DNA of 64,000 bases from Brevundimonas sp. NIBR11 (GTDB taxonomy: Bacteria; Pseudomonadota; Alphaproteobacteria; Caulobacterales; Caulobacteraceae), in NCBI RefSeq assembly GCF_027912535.1, contig NZ_CP115465.1:1096001-1160000 (forward strand), in the 5' to 3' direction. Shown piece after piece: positions 37,314 to 47,783 of the stretch. The notes beneath the pieces were generated by a model. The model was not told the origin of the DNA. It ran no database searches and worked only from the letters and a program-made list of their open reading frames with translations. Position 1 is the stretch's first letter. Every line of letters begins with the position of its first letter. Position numbers and translations under genes: made by a program.

Positions 37314-38738
37314 ATGGCTCATTTCCGGACGACGATGAAGACCTCGATGATCGCCCTCACGGCGGCCCTGACGCTGGCCGCCTGCGGCAACGCCAACTCG
37401 ACCAAGGCCCAGGACGGCGTCTTCGCCGAGCCCACCGACCGCCGGATTCCGACCGACGCCTCGACGATGAAGCAGAGCTTCGCCCCCGTGGTGCGGGAGG
37501 CGGCGCCGGCCGTGGTCAACATCTCCGCCCGATCGATCCAGCGGGTCCAGGCCGACCCCTTCTTCCAGATGTTCGGCGGCGGCATGCCCCAGCAGCGGGT
37601 GGCCGAGAGCGCCGGCTCGGGCGTCATCGTCCGCTCCGACGGCATCGTCGTGACCAACAATCACGTCATCGAAGGCGCCCAGCAGATCCGGGTGGTCCTG
37701 AACGATCGCCGCGAGTTTCCGGCGGAGGTGATCCTCGCCGACGCCCGGTCCGACATCGCCGTGCTCAAGCTGCAGGGGGTCACCGAACAGCTTCCGGTCC
37801 TCGCCATCGATGACCGCGAGGAGCAGGAGGTCGGCGACCTGGTCCTGGCCATCGGCAATCCGTTCGGCGTGGGCCAGACGGTGACCAACGGCATCATCTC
37901 GGCCCTGAACCGGACGGAGACGGGGATCTCGGACAGCGGTTCCTTCATCCAGACCGATGCGGCCATCAATCCGGGCAACTCCGGTGGGCCGCTGGTGGAC
38001 ATGGACGGCGACGTCATCGGCATCAATACGGCGATCTTCTCGCGGTCGGGTTCGTCGTCGGGCGTCGGCTTCGCGGTGCCGGCCTCGATGGTGCGGCGGG
38101 TCGTCGATTCGGCGCTGGGCGGGGAGACGGCGGTCGTCCGCCCCTGGCTCGGCGTGAAAGGCGACACCGTGTCGTCGGAGATCGCCCGTTCGCTGGGTCT
38201 CACCCGGCCCCAGGGGCTGATCGTTACCGACCTCTACGACGGCGGTCCCGGCGACCGGGCCGGCCTGCGTCAGGGCGACGTCATCACCGCCATCGACGGG
38301 GCCGAGGTCCATGACCAGGCGGGCCTGAACTTCCGCATCGGGACGAAGAGCCCGAACGAGGCCGTGGCGGTGACCGTCCTGCGCGACGGCCGGATCCAGA
38401 CGATCAACGCCCGGGTCCAGTCCCTGCCGGGCGACGCCAAGGGCGATGGCGAGGTGATCCAGCAGGGTCCCTTCGCCGGGGCCGAAATCGCCGTGCTCAA
38501 CCCGGCCCTGGCCGACCGTCTGGGCGGCGATCCGTTCGCCAGCGGCGCCATCGTCACCGGCGTCGGGGGTCGGACCGCAGCGAGGGCCAACGGCTTCCGT
38601 CCCGGCGACGTCGTGACCCAGATCGACGGCCGTCCAGTGCGGGACATCACCGCCGTCCGTCGCGGGGTCCGCGGCTCGGAGGTGACGATCCAGCGTCAGG
38701 GCCGGGTGATGACCGGACGGGTAGGCTATACCGGCTAG
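37314..38738 (+). CDS. degP: DegP/HtrA-like serine protease, predicted lipoprotein form
   Basis: The 474-residue protein has the trypsin-like triad: His in VTNNHVIEG, Asp in ADARSDIAVLKL, and Ser in NPGNSGGPLV. Two PDZ domains follow (RPWLGVKG region and the C-terminal ANGFRPGDVVTQIDG region). The N-terminus ends in a lipobox (LTLAAC), so it is probably tethered to a membrane, unlike soluble E. coli DegP. It should degrade or refold misfolded envelope proteins. ATG 37314 follows AGGGG; 37335 is an alternative that still keeps the lipobox. Its 3' end overlaps that of the glyoxalase-fold gene by four bases. Confidence 0.88.
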   Translation: MAHFRTTMKTSMIALTAALTLAACGNANSTKAQDGVFAEPTDRRIPTDASTMKQSFAPVVREAAPAVVNISARSIQRVQADPFFQMFGGGMPQQRVAESAGSGVIVRSDGIVVTNNHVIEGAQQIRVVLNDRREFPAEVILADARSDIAVLKLQGVTEQLPVLAIDDREEQEVGDLVLAIGNPFGVGQTVTNGIISALNRTETGISDSGSFIQTDAAINPGNSGGPLVDMDGDVIGINTAIFSRSGSSSGVGFAVPASMVRRVVDSALGGETAVVRPWLGVKGDTVSSEIARSLGLTRPQGLIVTDLYDGGPGDRAGLRQGDVITAIDGAEVHDQAGLNFRIGTKSPNEAVAVTVLRDGRIQTINARVQSLPGDAKGDGEVIQQGPFAGAEIAVLNPALADRLGGDPFASGAIVTGVGGRTAARANGFRPGDVVTQIDGRPVRDITAVRRGVRGSEVTIQRQGRVMTGRVGYTG

Positions 38739-39157
38739 GCGTCCGCCTTGATCGGCGATCCGATCGACCAGCAGTGGCCGAACGGGTCCTGGATCACGCC
38801 GTAGCGATCGCCCCAGAATTGGTCGGCCAGGGGATGGATCGGGACCGCGCCGGCCACGAGGGCGCGGTTCCACCATTCGTCGGCGTCGTCGACATAGAGG
38901 TGCAGGGTCACGGACTTCGGCTCGACATCGACCTCGCCGCCCATCTCGGGGAACTCGTCGGACAGCATCACGGAGCCGCCGTTGATATGGAGGTGGGAGT
39001 GCATCAGCCGCTCGCCGTCCTCGGCCAGCATGCGGCGGACCTCGATCGCTCCGAAGGCGCGGGCGTAGAACTCCACCGCCGCCTGACCGCCGCGGGAGGC
39101 GATGCTGAGGTAGGGGGTGATGCCGGTGAGGGGCCGGGGCGCGTCGACGCGGTCCAT
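38735..39157 (-). CDS. VOC (glyoxalase-fold) protein, PhnB-like
   Basis: The 140-residue protein has the vicinal-oxygen-chelate fold in the PhnB-like arrangement: TPYLSIASRGGQAAVEFYARAFGA, then HLHINGGSVMLSDEFP, and a closing RYGVIQDPFGHCWSIG. The metal-ligand positions (His in HSHLHI, Glu and His in the last strand) look partly conserved. The family includes bleomycin-resistance and dioxygenase relatives; the function here is unknown. It converges with the DegP-like gene and diverges from rarA. Confidence 0.8.
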   Translation of the reverse strand: MDRVDAPRPLTGITPYLSIASRGGQAAVEFYARAFGAIEVRRMLAEDGERLMHSHLHINGGSVMLSDEFPEMGGEVDVEPKSVTLHLYVDDADEWWNRALVAGAVPIHPLADQFWGDRYGVIQDPFGHCWSIGSPIKADA

Positions 39158-39215
39158 GCGAACTCCTTGGTTTCAGGCCATTGTAACGCGTGAAATAGGC
39201 CAGGCGAACGGCTAC

Positions 39216-40535
39216 ATGTCGTCGCCCATGTCCGACCTGTTCGAAGCCTCCGGCATCCATCCCCCTGACGCGCCGCTCGCCGACCGCCTGCGTCCCGCGA
39301 CGCTGGACGAAGTGGTGGGGCAGGATCACCTGCTGGGCGAGGGCGGGCCGATCCGGCGGATGATCGAGGCCGGACGTCTGGGCTCCATGATCCTGTGGGG
39401 GCCGCCCGGCACCGGCAAGACGACCATCGCACGGCTGCTGGCCAAGGCCGCCGGCTACCAGTACCAGCAGATTTCGGCCGTCTTCTCGGGCGTCGCCGAC
39501 CTGAAGAAGGCGTTCGAGCAGGCGCGGATGCGGCGGGCGGCCGGGCAGTCGACCCTGTTGTTCGTCGACGAGATCCACCGCTTCAACCGCGCCCAGCAGG
39601 ACGGTTTCCTGCCGTTCGTGGAGGAGGGGGTGGTCACCCTGGTGGGGGCGACGACCGAGAACCCGTCGTTCGAGCTGAACGGGGCCTTGTTGTCGCGCAG
39701 CCAGGTCTTCGTGCTGAAGCGGCTGGACGATGCCGCCCTGGATCAACTGCTGACGCGGGCCGAGGCGATGGAGGGGATGTCGCTGCCCCTGACCCCCGAG
39801 GCGCGCCACGCCCTGACGGCGCTGGCGGACGGCGACGGTCGCTATCTGCTGACCATGGCCGAGACCCTGTTCGCCCTGCCGCCTGAGCCCGTTCTGGACG
39901 TCCAGGCGCTGGCGGGGACGCTGCAAAGGCGAGCGCCGGCCTACGACAAGTCGAGAGAAGAGCACTACAACCTCATATCCGCGCTGCATAAATCGGTGCG
40001 AGGGTCGGACCCGGATGCGGCCCTGTACTGGCTGGCGCGTATGCTGAACGGGGGCGAGGACCCGCTCTATCTGGCGCGCCGGATCGTGCGGATGGCGGTC
40101 GAGGACATCGGCGAGGCGGACCCGCTGTCGATCCTCGTGGCCAATGCGGCCAAGGACACCTATGACTTCCTGGGCAGTCCCGAAGGCGAACTGGCCCTGG
40201 CCCAGGCGGTGGTCCATCTGGCCACCGCGCCAAAGTCGGTCGGGGTCTACGAGGCCTATAAGGCGGCCAAGAAGGCGGCGGCCGAAACAGGCTCCCTGAT
40301 GCCGCCTGCCCATATCCGAAACGCGCCGACCAAGCTGATGAAGTCGCTCGGGTACGGGAAGGGCTATCAGTACGACCCCTCGACCGAGACCGGCTTCTCG
40401 GGGGCGAACTACTTCCCCGACGAGATGGAGCGGCGGGTCTTCTATGCGCCCAAGGGGGAGGGGCACGAGGAGAAGATCAAGGCGCGTCTGGAGCACTGGG
40501 CGGCGATGCGGGCGGAGATCCAGGCGAAGGGCTAG
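39216..40535 (+). CDS. rarA: Replication-associated recombination protein RarA (MgsA)
   Basis: The 439-residue AAA+ ATPase has Walker A GPPGTGKTTIA, Walker B LLFVDEIHRF, sensor 1 GATTEN, and the C-terminal tetramerisation domain (LAQAVVHLATAPKSVGVYEAY). RarA loads or remodels replication forks at stalled sites. The frame extends upstream to 39117 but the conserved protein begins around MSSPMSDLFE; I use ATG 39216, with AGGCGA upstream, and note ATG 39228 as equally possible. It converges on a structured gap and the Hsp33 gene. Confidence 0.92.
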   Translation: MSSPMSDLFEASGIHPPDAPLADRLRPATLDEVVGQDHLLGEGGPIRRMIEAGRLGSMILWGPPGTGKTTIARLLAKAAGYQYQQISAVFSGVADLKKAFEQARMRRAAGQSTLLFVDEIHRFNRAQQDGFLPFVEEGVVTLVGATTENPSFELNGALLSRSQVFVLKRLDDAALDQLLTRAEAMEGMSLPLTPEARHALTALADGDGRYLLTMAETLFALPPEPVLDVQALAGTLQRRAPAYDKSREEHYNLISALHKSVRGSDPDAALYWLARMLNGGEDPLYLARRIVRMAVEDIGEADPLSILVANAAKDTYDFLGSPEGELALAQAVVHLATAPKSVGVYEAYKAAKKAAAETGSLMPPAHIRNAPTKLMKSLGYGKGYQYDPSTETGFSGANYFPDEMERRVFYAPKGEGHEEKIKARLEHWAAMRAEIQAKG

Positions 40536-41091
40536 GGGGAGGGTGGACACGCGTCATCGTTCCTCCGCTGCGAACGGGTTGGGGAAGTCGACGGAGCCTG
40601 GGCGTTCGCCCGGAACCGATGTGGCCCCCTGCTTTCGCGTTACGGGGACCGATGAATGTTTTTCGGCTCGCGCCGAAGGCTCCGTCCCCGACCGGGTCCG
40701 CGAGCGTCGCCCAGCGGGTGTACGGACACCCCGGGAGGGGTCTGCATCATCGTCGCAACGATGACCGACCACAGGTCCCGAGTCCTTTGGACCCTCAGGC
40801 GATAGGCCCGCGACGGGCGGCGGGCTCAGGCCCGCCGGGCTCCGAGGTTTCACGCCCCTCGGACAACCCCGTTACGATCGGCCCCGCCGCACGTCCGGGT
40901 CCTGGGCCCAGGACGCCTTCCCCAACGACGGGATGCGAGCAGTGTAACGGAGGAATCCGCGGCGCCTGCGATAAAGGGCTTAATCAGAGCCGGGCGTTGA
41001 ATTCGTTGGACGAATTCCGGTGCCCGTTGATGGGTATGGCGCTGACACCCCTCTCCCGGCGGGAGAGGGGTGGCGCCTCCCGGAAAGGGGC
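40536..41091. other. Structured convergent intergenic region, no credible gene
   Basis: The 556 bases between the ends of rarA and hslO contain open frames on both strands, but their third codon positions lack the GC bias of neighbouring genes. Instead there are many perfect hairpins: TTCGGC/GCCGAA (40670-40685 region), CATCGT/ACGATG (40747-40762), GGTGT/ACACC (40718-40731), a CGGCGGGC/GCCCGCCG stem (40817-40836), and GTCCTGGGCCCAGGAC (about 40898-40913). On the minus strand the TTCGGC loop is GCGA, a GNRA tetraloop. A non-coding RNA is possible, but none of RNase P, tmRNA, 4.5S or 6S hallmark sequences is visible. Confidence 0.5.
40986..41070. repeat. Dispersed repeat ending in a 10-bp hairpin
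   Basis: This segment shares AGAGCCGGGCGTTGA and CGTTGATGGGTATGG with the reverse complement of 3993-4050. It ends in CCCCTCTCCC-GGC-GGGAGAGGGG (41048-41070). It may double as a terminator for hslO or rarA. Confidence 0.6.
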
Positions 41092-42018
41092 TCAGTCGGC
41101 GGCCTGCGCTTCCACTACGTCCGGTTCCAGCTTGTAGACCTTGGCGCAGTATTCGCAGGTGACGTGGATCTTGCCGTCGGGCTCGACCATGTCGGCGCGT
41201 TCTTCGGGGCCGAAGGACGCCAGCACGGCGCCGATGCGGTCGGCGGAGCAGCGGCACTGGGCCTTCAGCGCTCGGGCGTCCTCGAGCCGCACGCCGTCCT
41301 CGTGGAACAGGCGATAGAGCAGGGTCTCCGGCGACACCGTCGGGTCGATCAGTTCGTCGTCGCCGAGCGTCTGGAACAGGGCGCGGCTGCGGTCCCAGAC
41401 TTCCTCGGTCGAGCCGCGGGCGTCGTCGCCGGCGATCAGCTGGATCAGGGCGCCGCCCGCGCGCCAAGTGGTCCCGCCCTCATTGGTGACCGAACCGACG
41501 GCAAGGCGGACCTTGGTCGGGATCTGCTCGGACTGGACGAAATAGTGCTCGGCCGCCAACGACAGGCTTTCGCCTTCGATGGGGGTGATGCCTTGCGTGC
41601 GCTCGAAGTCGGGGCCGCGATCCAGAGTCATGACGAAGACGCCCTGGCCCAACAGGGTCTTGGCGCCGGGGCGGGCGAACCCTTCGGACGCGGCGGCGAC
41701 CTCGGCCTCGTCGAAGCGGCAGTAGCCGCGCAGGTGGCCCTCGGTGTCGTAGTCGGCGACGACGTAGCGGACGGGACCGTCACCCTGGGCCTGAACGATC
41801 AGGCGGCCTTCGAACTTCAGGGCCGAGCCGACCAGGGCGGCGAGCACGCAGGCCTCGCCCAAAAGCGCGGCGACCGGCTCCGGGTAGGCGTGGGCCGCCA
41901 GAATTTTATCGATGGCGTCGCCGAGACGGACCAGGCGCCCGCGCACGGGCCAGCCCTCGATCTGGAAGGCGGCGGCGAGATTGTCGGTCGGAACGGCGGC
42001 GGGCGCGTGATCGGTCAC
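41092..42018 (-). CDS. hslO: Redox-regulated chaperone Hsp33
   Basis: Hsp33 is a cytoplasmic holdase activated by oxidation and unfolding. The 308-residue protein has the N-terminal substrate domain and a C-terminal zinc domain with the four cysteines in CRCS and CEYC. These release zinc and form disulfides under oxidative stress. It is slightly longer than E. coli Hsp33. The start is GTG at 42018. It lies alone, convergent with rarA across the structured gap. Confidence 0.93.
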   Translation of the reverse strand: MTDHAPAAVPTDNLAAAFQIEGWPVRGRLVRLGDAIDKILAAHAYPEPVAALLGEACVLAALVGSALKFEGRLIVQAQGDGPVRYVVADYDTEGHLRGYCRFDEAEVAAASEGFARPGAKTLLGQGVFVMTLDRGPDFERTQGITPIEGESLSLAAEHYFVQSEQIPTKVRLAVGSVTNEGGTTWRAGGALIQLIAGDDARGSTEEVWDRSRALFQTLGDDELIDPTVSPETLLYRLFHEDGVRLEDARALKAQCRCSADRIGAVLASFGPEERADMVEPDGKIHVTCEYCAKVYKLEPDVVEAQAAD

Positions 42019-42207
42019 GGCGAGGTCCTTGCGGGGAAAACTGGAGAACGGTGCAAGATAGGAAGCCGGTGCGACATTGTAAGGGCGGGGGTGGGGGTGA
42101 CGCCCGCGCGGGGTGGCTCGCGGAAGCGTCGCCGCATGCTATCTGTCGCAACCGGCCCGACGGTCCGTCCGTTTCCGCAGAGCCGATATCGAGGAAAGCC
42201 TGAGCCC

Positions 42208-43653
42208 ATGCCCGCCAAGCCGAACCTGAAGCCGCTGGACAAGCAGGCCATCGTGATCACCGGCGCCACGTCCGGCATCGGTCTGGCCACCGCGCGCCGT
42301 GCGGCGCGGGCGGGTGCCTGCGTCTTCCTGATCTCCCGAGGCGAGAAGGACCTGACGACCCTGGTCGAGGAGTTGCAGCAGGAGGGGGCGCGCGTCGCCT
42401 ATGCGGTCGCCGACGTGGCGGACTACGACGCGCTGGCCGAGGCGGCGGACAAGTGTCGGCGGCTGTTCGGCGGGTTCGACACCTGGGTCAACAACGCCGG
42501 GACCTCCATCTATGGCCCGATCCGCGAGACGACGCTGGAAGACCAGCACCGGGTGTTCGAGACCAACTACTGGGGCGTGGTGAACGGGTCGCTGGTGGCG
42601 GCGGAGTATCTGCGGGGCCAGCCGGACGGCGGGACCATCGTCAACGTCGGCTCGGTGCTGGGCGACGCGCCCATGCCGGTGCAGGGGGTCTATTCGGCGT
42701 CGAAGCATGCGGTGAAGGGCTTCACCAACGCGTTTCGCATGGAGCTGATGCGTGAAGGGGCGCCGGTGGCGGTCAGTCTGGTCAAGCCGGCGGCGGTGGA
42801 CACCCCATATCCCAAACACGCGCGAAATCTGACCGGATACGCGGTTCAGAACCCTCAGCCGGTCTATGCGACCCGGGTGGTGGCCGACACGGTCCTGTGG
42901 TGCGCGACCCATTCGGTGCGGGAGATCACCGTCGGCGGGGGCGGGCGCGTCATTTCGTCATTCTACAACCTGCTGCCAGGCTTGGCGGAACCACTTTTCG
43001 CGCGGTTCGCTCCTGTTGCGATGCGGGACAGGGGTTCCGCCTATGAGCCGTACGACGACGGGCTGTACGACCCGACAGACGACGGCCTCTATGAAGAGGT
43101 TCACTATCCCATGGTTCGACAGTTCAGCGCCCTGGCCGAGGTTCGCAAACACCCCGGGATCACCGCAGGCTCCGTGGCCCTGGTGGCGGTCGCCGCCCTG
43201 GCGACGCTGCTGCTGACCCAGCGCACCGGCCCGCGCCGGTATGAGGAAATCCGCGACCGTCTGAATCCGCGCGGCTGGATCGACGCGGAAGCCCTGCGTC
43301 ACCGATTCGATGACATCTCTCGCGGTCTGACCGAGCGGGCCGAGGAAGTCGCGGATCGCGCCGGGGACTTCGGCGACGACGCCCGGCACCAGATGAAGAA
43401 GCTGGTCAAGCGTGGGCAGCGGGCGATGTCGGACAAGCAGCGTCGGAAATATGCGCGCGAGGGTCGTCGCTATGCGGAAGAGGCGGGTCGTTCGGCGCGC
43501 CGCTATGCCGGCGACGCAGGGCGTTACGCCAAGGATCACGCGCGTGAAGGCGGGGCCCTGCTGGCCGTGGCGACCATCGCGGCGGCCATCGGCGCGGCGG
43601 CTCTGGAGAGCCGTCAGCCGGACAGCCGGGTGCGTCGGATCACCGGGCTTTAG
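42208..43653 (+). CDS. SDR family oxidoreductase with membrane helix and repetitive basic tail
   Basis: The first 270 residues are a short-chain dehydrogenase: TGATSGIGLATARRAARAG (NAD(P) binding), NNAG, and the catalytic YSASK. After about residue 300 the protein leaves the SDR fold: an acidic Tyr/Asp stretch (YEPYDDGLYDPTDDGLYEE), a hydrophobic helix (ITAGSVALVAVAALATLLLT, near residue 330), and an Arg/Tyr/Ala-rich repetitive region (REGRRYAEEAGRSARRYAGD). A second hydrophobic stretch near the end could form a hairpin. The substrate is unknown; the tail may anchor the enzyme to the membrane or a polyanionic partner. ATG 42208 follows GAGGAAAG. Confidence 0.75.
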   Translation: MPAKPNLKPLDKQAIVITGATSGIGLATARRAARAGACVFLISRGEKDLTTLVEELQQEGARVAYAVADVADYDALAEAADKCRRLFGGFDTWVNNAGTSIYGPIRETTLEDQHRVFETNYWGVVNGSLVAAEYLRGQPDGGTIVNVGSVLGDAPMPVQGVYSASKHAVKGFTNAFRMELMREGAPVAVSLVKPAAVDTPYPKHARNLTGYAVQNPQPVYATRVVADTVLWCATHSVREITVGGGGRVISSFYNLLPGLAEPLFARFAPVAMRDRGSAYEPYDDGLYDPTDDGLYEEVHYPMVRQFSALAEVRKHPGITAGSVALVAVAALATLLLTQRTGPRRYEEIRDRLNPRGWIDAEALRHRFDDISRGLTERAEEVADRAGDFGDDARHQMKKLVKRGQRAMSDKQRRKYAREGRRYAEEAGRSARRYAGDAGRYAKDHAREGGALLAVATIAAAIGAAALESRQPDSRVRRITGL

Positions 43654-43705
43654 ACGATACCGATAAAGGCGTTGCTGCGCCTGCGAAGGTGAGCGAAAGG
43701 GAGGC

Positions 43706-45598
<1,893 letters not shown>

Positions 45599-45743
45599 TT
45601 GCCGACGCCTGTTCCGCGCGGAAAACCGCAAACACTTTTCCTGATCAGGCTGAAAGCTTCCCCGGCGGCATCTTGCGCTCGCGGGAAACGGGCGCAGACT
45701 GTTGCTGAACGGTCGTGATCAACCGACCGACGGGAGGAAGACC

Positions 45744-47573
45744 ATGTCACGCTATCTTCGCGGCGCAGCCCTGGCTGCGTTGACGTTCGCCGCAGCCTGC
45801 GCCGCCACCGGCGCCTCGGCCCAGACCTACAACCGCCTGGTCGTGTTCGGCGATTCGCTGAGCGACAACGGCAACCTCTATCTGGCGTCGGGTCGGACGC
45901 AGCCGGTGTCGCCGCCTTACTTCCAGGGCCGGTTCTCGAACGGCCCGGTGTTTACCGAACTGCTGGGCTTCAACGCCGTGAACTTCAATGGCGCCGTGAC
46001 CGGCAGCATCAACCTGGCCTATGGCGGTTCCCGGACGGACAACAGCATCGCCTTCCCGCCGGGCATGCGCCAGCAGCTGACCACCTATGTCGGCCGAGGC
46101 GGAGCGTTCGGCGCCGGCGATCTGGTCAGCGTTCTGGGCGGGGCCAACAACATCTTCCAGGGCCTGAACGCCTTCGCCGTCCTGCCGCCGGCGTCCCAGT
46201 CCAATCCGACCGCCTATATGAACCCGATCCTGTCGGCCGCCGTTTCCGACATCAACTTCATGGTCAACGACATCGCATCGCGCGGGGCCGGAACCATCCT
46301 GGTCACCAACCTGCCGCGTCTGGGCATCACGCCCCAGTTCTCGAGCGGCGCCGGAGCGGCGCTGGGGCCGCTGGCCGACTATTCGGGGTCGACCTTCAAC
46401 AGCAGTCTCCAGGCGGCGATGCTGACCACGGCGGCCGCCCGGCCGAACACCAACATCATCCTGTTCGACATCGCCAAGGTCAGCGATGTCCTGGCCGCCA
46501 ATCCCGGCCGCTTCGGTCTGTCGAACGTGACCCAGACCTGCCTGGTCGGGGCGACGGCCTGCGCCAACCCGGACAGCTATCTGTACTGGGACTCCGTGCA
46601 CCCGACGGCCGCCGGGCACCGGCTGTTCGCGAGCCTCGCCAACGACTACCTGTACTATGGCGACATCGGCGCAGCCTCGACCGTGCAGGGCGAGACGGCG
46701 TTCCGCCACCGGGAAGATTCGCTGGACGCCTCGACCGCGCGTTTGTCGGGCCGTGCGTCTTGGGAGGAGGGAACCTCGATCTCCGTCGGCGGCCTCTATG
46801 ACCGGACCGAAACGGATGCGCGGGGCACGGTGGCTTCGGCCGAGGCCGAAAGCTACGGCGCCGAGATTCGCATGGAGTCGGGGTCGGAGCGCCTGCGCTT
46901 CGGTCTGGCGGGCAGCTATCGCAACGCGGACGTCAACGCGGGCCGGACCAGCTTCGAACTGCAGACCCTGGCTCTCGACGTCTACGGCGGCTGGCGTTCG
47001 GGCAACCTGTTCGTGAACGCGGCGGCCGGCGTGGCCAGCGACGACTACAACGACATCGAGCGCATCAGTTCCCTGACCCCCCTGACGATGACCGGCTCCA
47101 CGCGCGGCGTCAGCACCGGCGCCCGTCTCCAGGGCGGTCTGTGGCTTGATGCCGGCGGGATCGCGATTTCGCCCCGCGTGGCCGTGACCTGGGGGGCCTC
47201 GGACATCGATGGCTACGACGAACAGGGCTTCGCCGCCTCATACGCCTACCGCGATCGTACCGTGAAGGGCATCTCGGCCGAGGCCGTGCTGCGCGCCGAG
47301 GCCGATCTGGGCGGCCTGGCCGTCTTCGCCGAGGGCGGCTATCGCGACGTCGTGGACGACAGCTCCGACGCCGTTCGCGTGGGCATCGCCGGCAACCCGG
47401 CCCAGGTGCTGTCGCGTCATTATGACGATCCGTTCGGCGGATCGGTCCTGGCCTCCGCCGGGGTGTCCGGCGACGTGGGTCCGTTCGAGGTCGAGATCGG
47501 CTATCGCGGTCGCTTCGGCGACCATGCCGACAGCCACATGGGCGGCATCACCCTGACGCTGCCGCTGCCCTGA
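45744..47573 (+). CDS. GDSL/SGNH esterase autotransporter
   Basis: The 609-residue protein has a signal peptide (ending near GASAQ), an SGNH hydrolase passenger with block I FGDSLSDNG and catalytic DSVHPTAAGH at about residues 290-300, and a C-terminal beta-barrel (from about residue 340) that should insert in the outer membrane. This is the EstA-like type V secreted lipase/esterase layout. The barrel ends in a Pro and not in the usual aromatic residue. GGGAGGAAG at 45731-45739 supports the ATG at 45744. A terminator follows at 47599. Confidence 0.85.
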   Translation: MSRYLRGAALAALTFAAACAATGASAQTYNRLVVFGDSLSDNGNLYLASGRTQPVSPPYFQGRFSNGPVFTELLGFNAVNFNGAVTGSINLAYGGSRTDNSIAFPPGMRQQLTTYVGRGGAFGAGDLVSVLGGANNIFQGLNAFAVLPPASQSNPTAYMNPILSAAVSDINFMVNDIASRGAGTILVTNLPRLGITPQFSSGAGAALGPLADYSGSTFNSSLQAAMLTTAAARPNTNIILFDIAKVSDVLAANPGRFGLSNVTQTCLVGATACANPDSYLYWDSVHPTAAGHRLFASLANDYLYYGDIGAASTVQGETAFRHREDSLDASTARLSGRASWEEGTSISVGGLYDRTETDARGTVASAEAESYGAEIRMESGSERLRFGLAGSYRNADVNAGRTSFELQTLALDVYGGWRSGNLFVNAAAGVASDDYNDIERISSLTPLTMTGSTRGVSTGARLQGGLWLDAGGIAISPRVAVTWGASDIDGYDEQGFAASYAYRDRTVKGISAEAVLRAEADLGGLAVFAEGGYRDVVDDSSDAVRVGIAGNPAQVLSRHYDDPFGGSVLASAGVSGDVGPFEVEIGYRGRFGDHADSHMGGITLTLPLP

Positions 47574-47598
47574 CCGAAATCGAAGCTAAGACGGGAAG

Positions 47599-47625
47599 GC
47601 GCGTCGGTTCGACCGGCGCGCTTTT
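47599..47625 (+). terminator. Intrinsic terminator of the esterase autotransporter gene
   Basis: GCGCGTCGG (47599-47607) pairs with CCGGCGCGC (47613-47621) through one G-T pair around a TTCGA loop and is followed by TTTT. Confidence 0.85.
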
Positions 47626-47783
47626 CCGTTAGGTTCCAGGGCTGCGACGCCCTGTCGCGGCGTGCGCCCCAAAGTCGCCTCAGCAAACGTTAATACAGCG
47701 GCTCGCCGCAGCGCCCCGGACGGGATCATGCGCTCGCAGGCTTCCACAGCTTCTCGAAAAGCGCCACCCGAGCCGACGATTTC

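Noticed and set aside
37182..40550. A 1122-codon minus-strand frame across MFS, DegP, VOC and rarA genes
   Set aside because: A long antisense frame is common in GC-rich DNA; the product is low-complexity Arg/Gly and contains no domain.
40554..40853. A 99-codon minus-strand frame in the rarA-hslO gap
   Set aside because: The codons lack the GC-rich third positions of true genes here and the DNA is full of perfect stems, so a non-coding reading is preferred.
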